Notes under the pieces: model-generated
Seen by the model: only the letters and a program-made list of their open reading frames with translations
Told to the model about the DNA's origin: nothing
The model's database searches: none
Translations under genes and position numbers: made by a program
Shown: piece after piece, positions 5,453 to 7,989 of the stretch
Layout: every line of letters begins with the position of its first letter
Numbering within the stretch: the stretch's first letter is position 1
Source: LSUCC0057 sp042091915
Lineage (GTDB): Bacteria; Pseudomonadota; Gammaproteobacteria; Pseudomonadales; Porticoccaceae
Assembly: GCA_042091915.1 (NCBI GenBank)
Contig: JBELGO010000073.1
Location: forward strand, 1-7,989
Length of the DNA: 7,989 nt
Direction of reading: 5' to 3'

Positions 5453-6849
5453 CTGGCCACCACCACGCCTGCCTGTGGCAACAACGCTTGCAACTTGCCG
5501 GCTAGCACCTGCTTGGCTGCGGCGTCCCCGTGTATTAAACGTATATCTGTAGGATGTTTGCGCATACGCCTAACAAAGCCGGTTAAATCAGCCTGATCTG
5601 CATGCGCGCTGTAACCGCTCAGGCGGGTGACGTTTGCCTTAATGGTGTAACGCTCACCGTCTAATTCCACCCAGCCGCCATGGGGGCCATGTTTTAAAAT
5701 AGCGCGCCCAGGGGTACCCCGCGCTTGGTAGCCGACAAAGACAATGTCAGTTTTAGGCTCCTCGAGAAGGGCTTTTAAATAGTTAACGATTCGCCCGCCA
5801 CTGCACATACCACTGGCGGCAATCACAATGGTGGGCCGTTTTCGCTTAGGCAGATAATCCACCATGGCCCTGTGATCTTGATGACCAGCAACGGTTAACA
5901 GCTGCTCAAAATTTAGCGGGTGGCGCCCCGCTTTGAGCTTACCTTTTGCCTCTTTATCCCAATAGACACGCAGCTTGCGATAAACCCCGGTAAATTTAGC
6001 GGCCAGTGGCGAATCGACAACAATATCAACCCCGCTCAGCTGATGATGGTGAAGAAGCCCCTCTATTTCGTAGAGCAGCTCTTGTGTGCGGCCGATACTA
6101 AATGCCGGTATCAGTACCACGCCGTTATCACTGACCGCCTTGCGCAGCACTGCACCCAACCGTTGGCGCCTGCTGCGCCGCCCCTCATGCACACGATCGC
6201 CATAGGTGCTCTCCAACACCAATGTATCGCAGCCGTAAGGGGCGCGCGGTGCGGGCAACAACGGGCTGTGCGGGGCACCCAAATCGCCAGAAAATCTCAC
6301 GGTGTGCGGTTGATTCGGCAGCTCATTACCACGCAATTGGCAGCTGACATAAGCAGAGCCCAGTATATGCCCAGCGTTGTGCAGTTTTATACGCACACTA
6401 TTAGCGCCCTGCTGGCCGATGGTAACCCAACGTAAATAAGGCAGCGGGCGCAACTGGCGTCGCAATTGTGCCAGGGTGGCTGTAACCAACGCTCGATTGC
6501 GGGTCACCCCAACCAACATGGCGTCTTCAATAACCAAGGGCAACAACATAGCCGAGGGGTAAGTACAGTAGATAGGGCCACTAAAACCCGCCGCCAAAAG
6601 CGCAGGTATACGGCCGACGTGGTCTATGTGGACATGGGTAACCACTAGCGCGGCAATACCTGCTAGAGAAAAAGGTATGTCCTCGCCAAGAGGTTGCTCC
6701 GCCCCTTGAAAGAGACCGCAATCAATTAATAACGACTCTTTCTCGCTCCAAAACAATTGGTGGCAAGAGCCAGTGACACCATCTACAGCCCCGTGGTGAA
6801 CAATGTTTACTCCACCCGCTGATTGCATAGAATTAATAGTTAACAACAT
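5449..6849 (-). CDS. Metallo-beta-lactamase-fold beta-CASP hydrolase (RNA-processing nuclease type)
   Basis: This 466-residue soluble protein has an MBL domain with an inserted beta-CASP domain, as in RNase J/CPSF-73/YSH1 relatives. Zinc ligands are visible: D43 (LIDCG), HVHIDH at 72-77, H161 (NAGHILGSA) and D189 (SGDLG). beta-CASP motif A is E213 (ESTYGDR), motif B is H416 (SGYSAHAD) and motif C is H440 (RLIHGD); IPAFSIGRTQELLYEI (247-262) and ASGMCSGGRIV (345-355) are also typical. All catalytic residues are kept, so it should be an active zinc hydrolase, probably on RNA, though substrates of this bacterial subgroup are poorly known. The start is uncertain. ATG 6849 overlaps the upstream gene by 17 bases and has no good ribosome site. 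ATG 6828 (residue 8) gives a 4-base gap but also lacks one. A clear GGTGGAG lies inside the frame (6810-6816), just before the conserved IVHHGAVDGVTGS. Co-transcribed with the transferase gene. Confidence 0.9.
   Translation of the reverse strand: MLLTINSMQSAGGVNIVHHGAVDGVTGSCHQLFWSEKESLLIDCGLFQGAEQPLGEDIPFSLAGIAALVVTHVHIDHVGRIPALLAAGFSGPIYCTYPSAMLLPLVIEDAMLVGVTRNRALVTATLAQLRRQLRPLPYLRWVTIGQQGANSVRIKLHNAGHILGSAYVSCQLRGNELPNQPHTVRFSGDLGAPHSPLLPAPRAPYGCDTLVLESTYGDRVHEGRRSRRQRLGAVLRKAVSDNGVVLIPAFSIGRTQELLYEIEGLLHHHQLSGVDIVVDSPLAAKFTGVYRKLRVYWDKEAKGKLKAGRHPLNFEQLLTVAGHQDHRAMVDYLPKRKRPTIVIAASGMCSGGRIVNYLKALLEEPKTDIVFVGYQARGTPGRAILKHGPHGGWVELDGERYTIKANVTRLSGYSAHADQADLTGFVRRMRKHPTDIRLIHGDAAAKQVLAGKLQALLPQAGVVVAS
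6810..6816 (-). promoter_or_regulatory. Internal Shine-Dalgarno-like site in the metallo-hydrolase gene
   Basis: GGTGGAG on the minus strand is the best ribosome-binding sequence near this gene's 5' end. It precedes, by 5 bases, an ATT codon (6802-6804) where family members commonly begin. It may mark a rare non-AUG start, or be chance inside the Gly-Gly-Val codons. Confidence 0.25.
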
Positions 6850-7954
6850 TAGCCGCAGCTAAGCGGGCTGGCGCTGCTTTTGCAGCCGGCTGTGCAATGC
6901 GTTTGCGGCTTTGCGTATCCAGCAGAAACCACAGTGCCGAATAAGCTAAGGCCTGCAATAACACCAACAAAACCAATATCTCTGCTGACGCTGCGCGCAG
7001 CAGATAACCACTGCCAGAGAATAAAGCCACGATAGTTAGGCCCGTTACACTGTTGGCCACACCGCTGTTGAGGCTGCGCTGCCAGTAGTGATACAGCAGG
7101 TTATGCAGATGGCGGTTATCCGCAGCCATGGGTGAGCGGCCTGCTAACAATCGGCGCGCCGCACTAAAAGATAAATCAGTTATCGGGTATAGCACCAGGC
7201 ATAAAAGAGGCAACACCGCATTAGGCTGGTTTTGCAGTGCAAACCAAAGTGATAACACCACAATACCACCTAAGGCATAAGCGCCGCCGTCGCCCAAAAA
7301 GAACCGCCCCACCACAACGTTAACTATAAAAAATAGCCCGGCACCCAATGCTGCAGACAACCAGAGTGGCGCTAAACTTGCTTGCAGCCCAAATTGCTCA
7401 AGGGTGGCGGCTAAAAAAATAATAGTGGTACCGGCGACTAAACCATTAGCACCATCTGCGGTGTTAAAGCTGTTAATAAAAAACCCGGCCAACACCACCA
7501 AGATTAAAGCAGCAAAATACCCCTCTTGCAGCGGCATAATACCGGGCCAAACAGCAGACAGTGTTTTGTCTAAATTGAGCGCATAAAAGGCTGAGCCAAC
7601 TACCAGCAATATACAAAAGAGCCTCAGTGAGGCGGGCAACTGAGCACCCATGTCCTCGGCAACACCTAAGCTATACAGCGCAACAACAACTACAAAGACA
7701 ATAACTAGGGCACTGCTAAGGACCGCAGCAGAAAAAAGCATTTGCGGCAGCACCGTGATGGCCATAAACAACACCACAACACTGCCCCCCATCCGCGAGG
7801 CCGAATCGGTAGAAATACCGTGCTTATCAGCCCCCTCCAGGGCGAGGGGACGAAGAACAACATAACAAAAGGCTAAGACCGCAACTCCAACTGGGCCGGC
7901 TACCAACCAGCCCAACAAAGCCACAACAAGCAGCTTGAGCATCCTTGCAGACAT
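6833..7954 (-). CDS. WecA/MraY-superfamily undecaprenyl-phosphate sugar-1-phosphate transferase
   Basis: This 373-residue polytopic inner-membrane enzyme (about ten hydrophobic helices) should transfer a HexNAc-1-phosphate from a UDP-sugar to undecaprenyl phosphate, starting lipid-linked glycan assembly. Family motifs, in order: a substrate-side ADKHGISTDSASRMGGSVV loop (42-60); GVAED at 97-101 in place of the usual DD pair; NSFNTADGANGL (161-172), with N in place of the second Asp of DGxDGL; FFLGDGG (218-224); and the cytoplasmic DNRHLHNLL (279-287), equivalent to the UDP-sugar-binding D-R-HLHH motif. The ED and DGxNGL variants recur together in a branch found in LPS/capsule clusters, so activity is likely. 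The tail (~350-373) is basic, then Ala-rich. The start at ATG 7954 is backed by GGAGAGGAG (7961-7969), 6 bases ahead, and is preferred over ATG 7942. It is the first visible gene of the pair with the beta-CASP hydrolase; the promoter is outside the window. The exact sugar cannot be told. Confidence 0.87.
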   Translation of the reverse strand: MSARMLKLLVVALLGWLVAGPVGVAVLAFCYVVLRPLALEGADKHGISTDSASRMGGSVVVLFMAITVLPQMLFSAAVLSSALVIVFVVVVALYSLGVAEDMGAQLPASLRLFCILLVVGSAFYALNLDKTLSAVWPGIMPLQEGYFAALILVVLAGFFINSFNTADGANGLVAGTTIIFLAATLEQFGLQASLAPLWLSAALGAGLFFIVNVVVGRFFLGDGGAYALGGIVVLSLWFALQNQPNAVLPLLCLVLYPITDLSFSAARRLLAGRSPMAADNRHLHNLLYHYWQRSLNSGVANSVTGLTIVALFSGSGYLLRAASAEILVLLVLLQALAYSALWFLLDTQSRKRIAQPAAKAAPARLAAANVVNY

Positions 7955-7989
7955 CTGTATCTCCTCTCCAGAACTGAGTAATAAATTTA

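Noticed and set aside
5920..6435. 171-codon plus-strand open frame
   Set aside because: Lies wholly antisense to the metallo-hydrolase gene, whose catalytic motifs prove the minus-strand frame; its protein is Gln/His/Cys-rich with no recognisable domain and no ribosome site.
1..7989. CRISPR array, tRNA or mobile element
   Set aside because: No regularly spaced repeats, tRNA-like CCA/T-arm pattern, transposase motifs or terminal inverted repeats seen on reading both strands.

Overview
The window looks like chromosomal DNA of a Gram-negative gammaproteobacterium, probably marine or biofilm-forming. The grounds are the protein families (H-NS-type nucleoid protein, OmpA-like peptidoglycan-binding domain, BapA-like adhesin prefix, WecA-like phosphosugar transferase), Shine-Dalgarno-led genes and a base composition near 50% GC by eye. 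The genus cannot be fixed from the sequence. No tRNA, rRNA, CRISPR array, insertion sequence or phage gene is visible. It holds seven full-length genes and one gene cut by the left edge; no stretch over 300 bases lacks a gene.

Left half (1-3613, all minus strand, so transcription runs right to left): a compact operon of an exported FecR/OmpA-like protein, a CHASE2 sensor protein with no output domain, and a six-helix voltage-gated-type potassium channel. Both junctions are 4-base ATGA stop/start overlaps. Only 42 bases after the channel begins the N-terminus of what looks like a large BapA-type, type I-secreted surface adhesin that runs off the left edge. FecR-CHASE2 pairs usually end in an adenylate/guanylate cyclase or kinase. 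Here an ion channel occupies that place, which suggests (inference) that envelope or extracellular sensing is turned into a change of membrane potential, perhaps tied to adhesion. This is the most interesting part of the window.

Middle (3614-4435): a short leader region for the operon, a strong intrinsic terminator (3733-3774), a 140-residue H-NS-family protein (minus strand), and a 225-base AT-rich divergent promoter region, the kind of DNA that H-NS-type proteins bind.

Right half (4436-7989): a UDP-glucuronate 4-epimerase-type sugar-nucleotide enzyme (plus strand) converges, with overlapping stop codons, on a minus-strand pair made of a WecA/MraY-superfamily lipid-linked sugar transferase and a beta-CASP metallo-beta-lactamase-fold protein. 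The epimerase and the transferase point to cell-surface polysaccharide synthesis. Together the window joins surface polysaccharide, a nucleoid silencer, a predicted envelope sensor/ion channel module and a surface adhesin.
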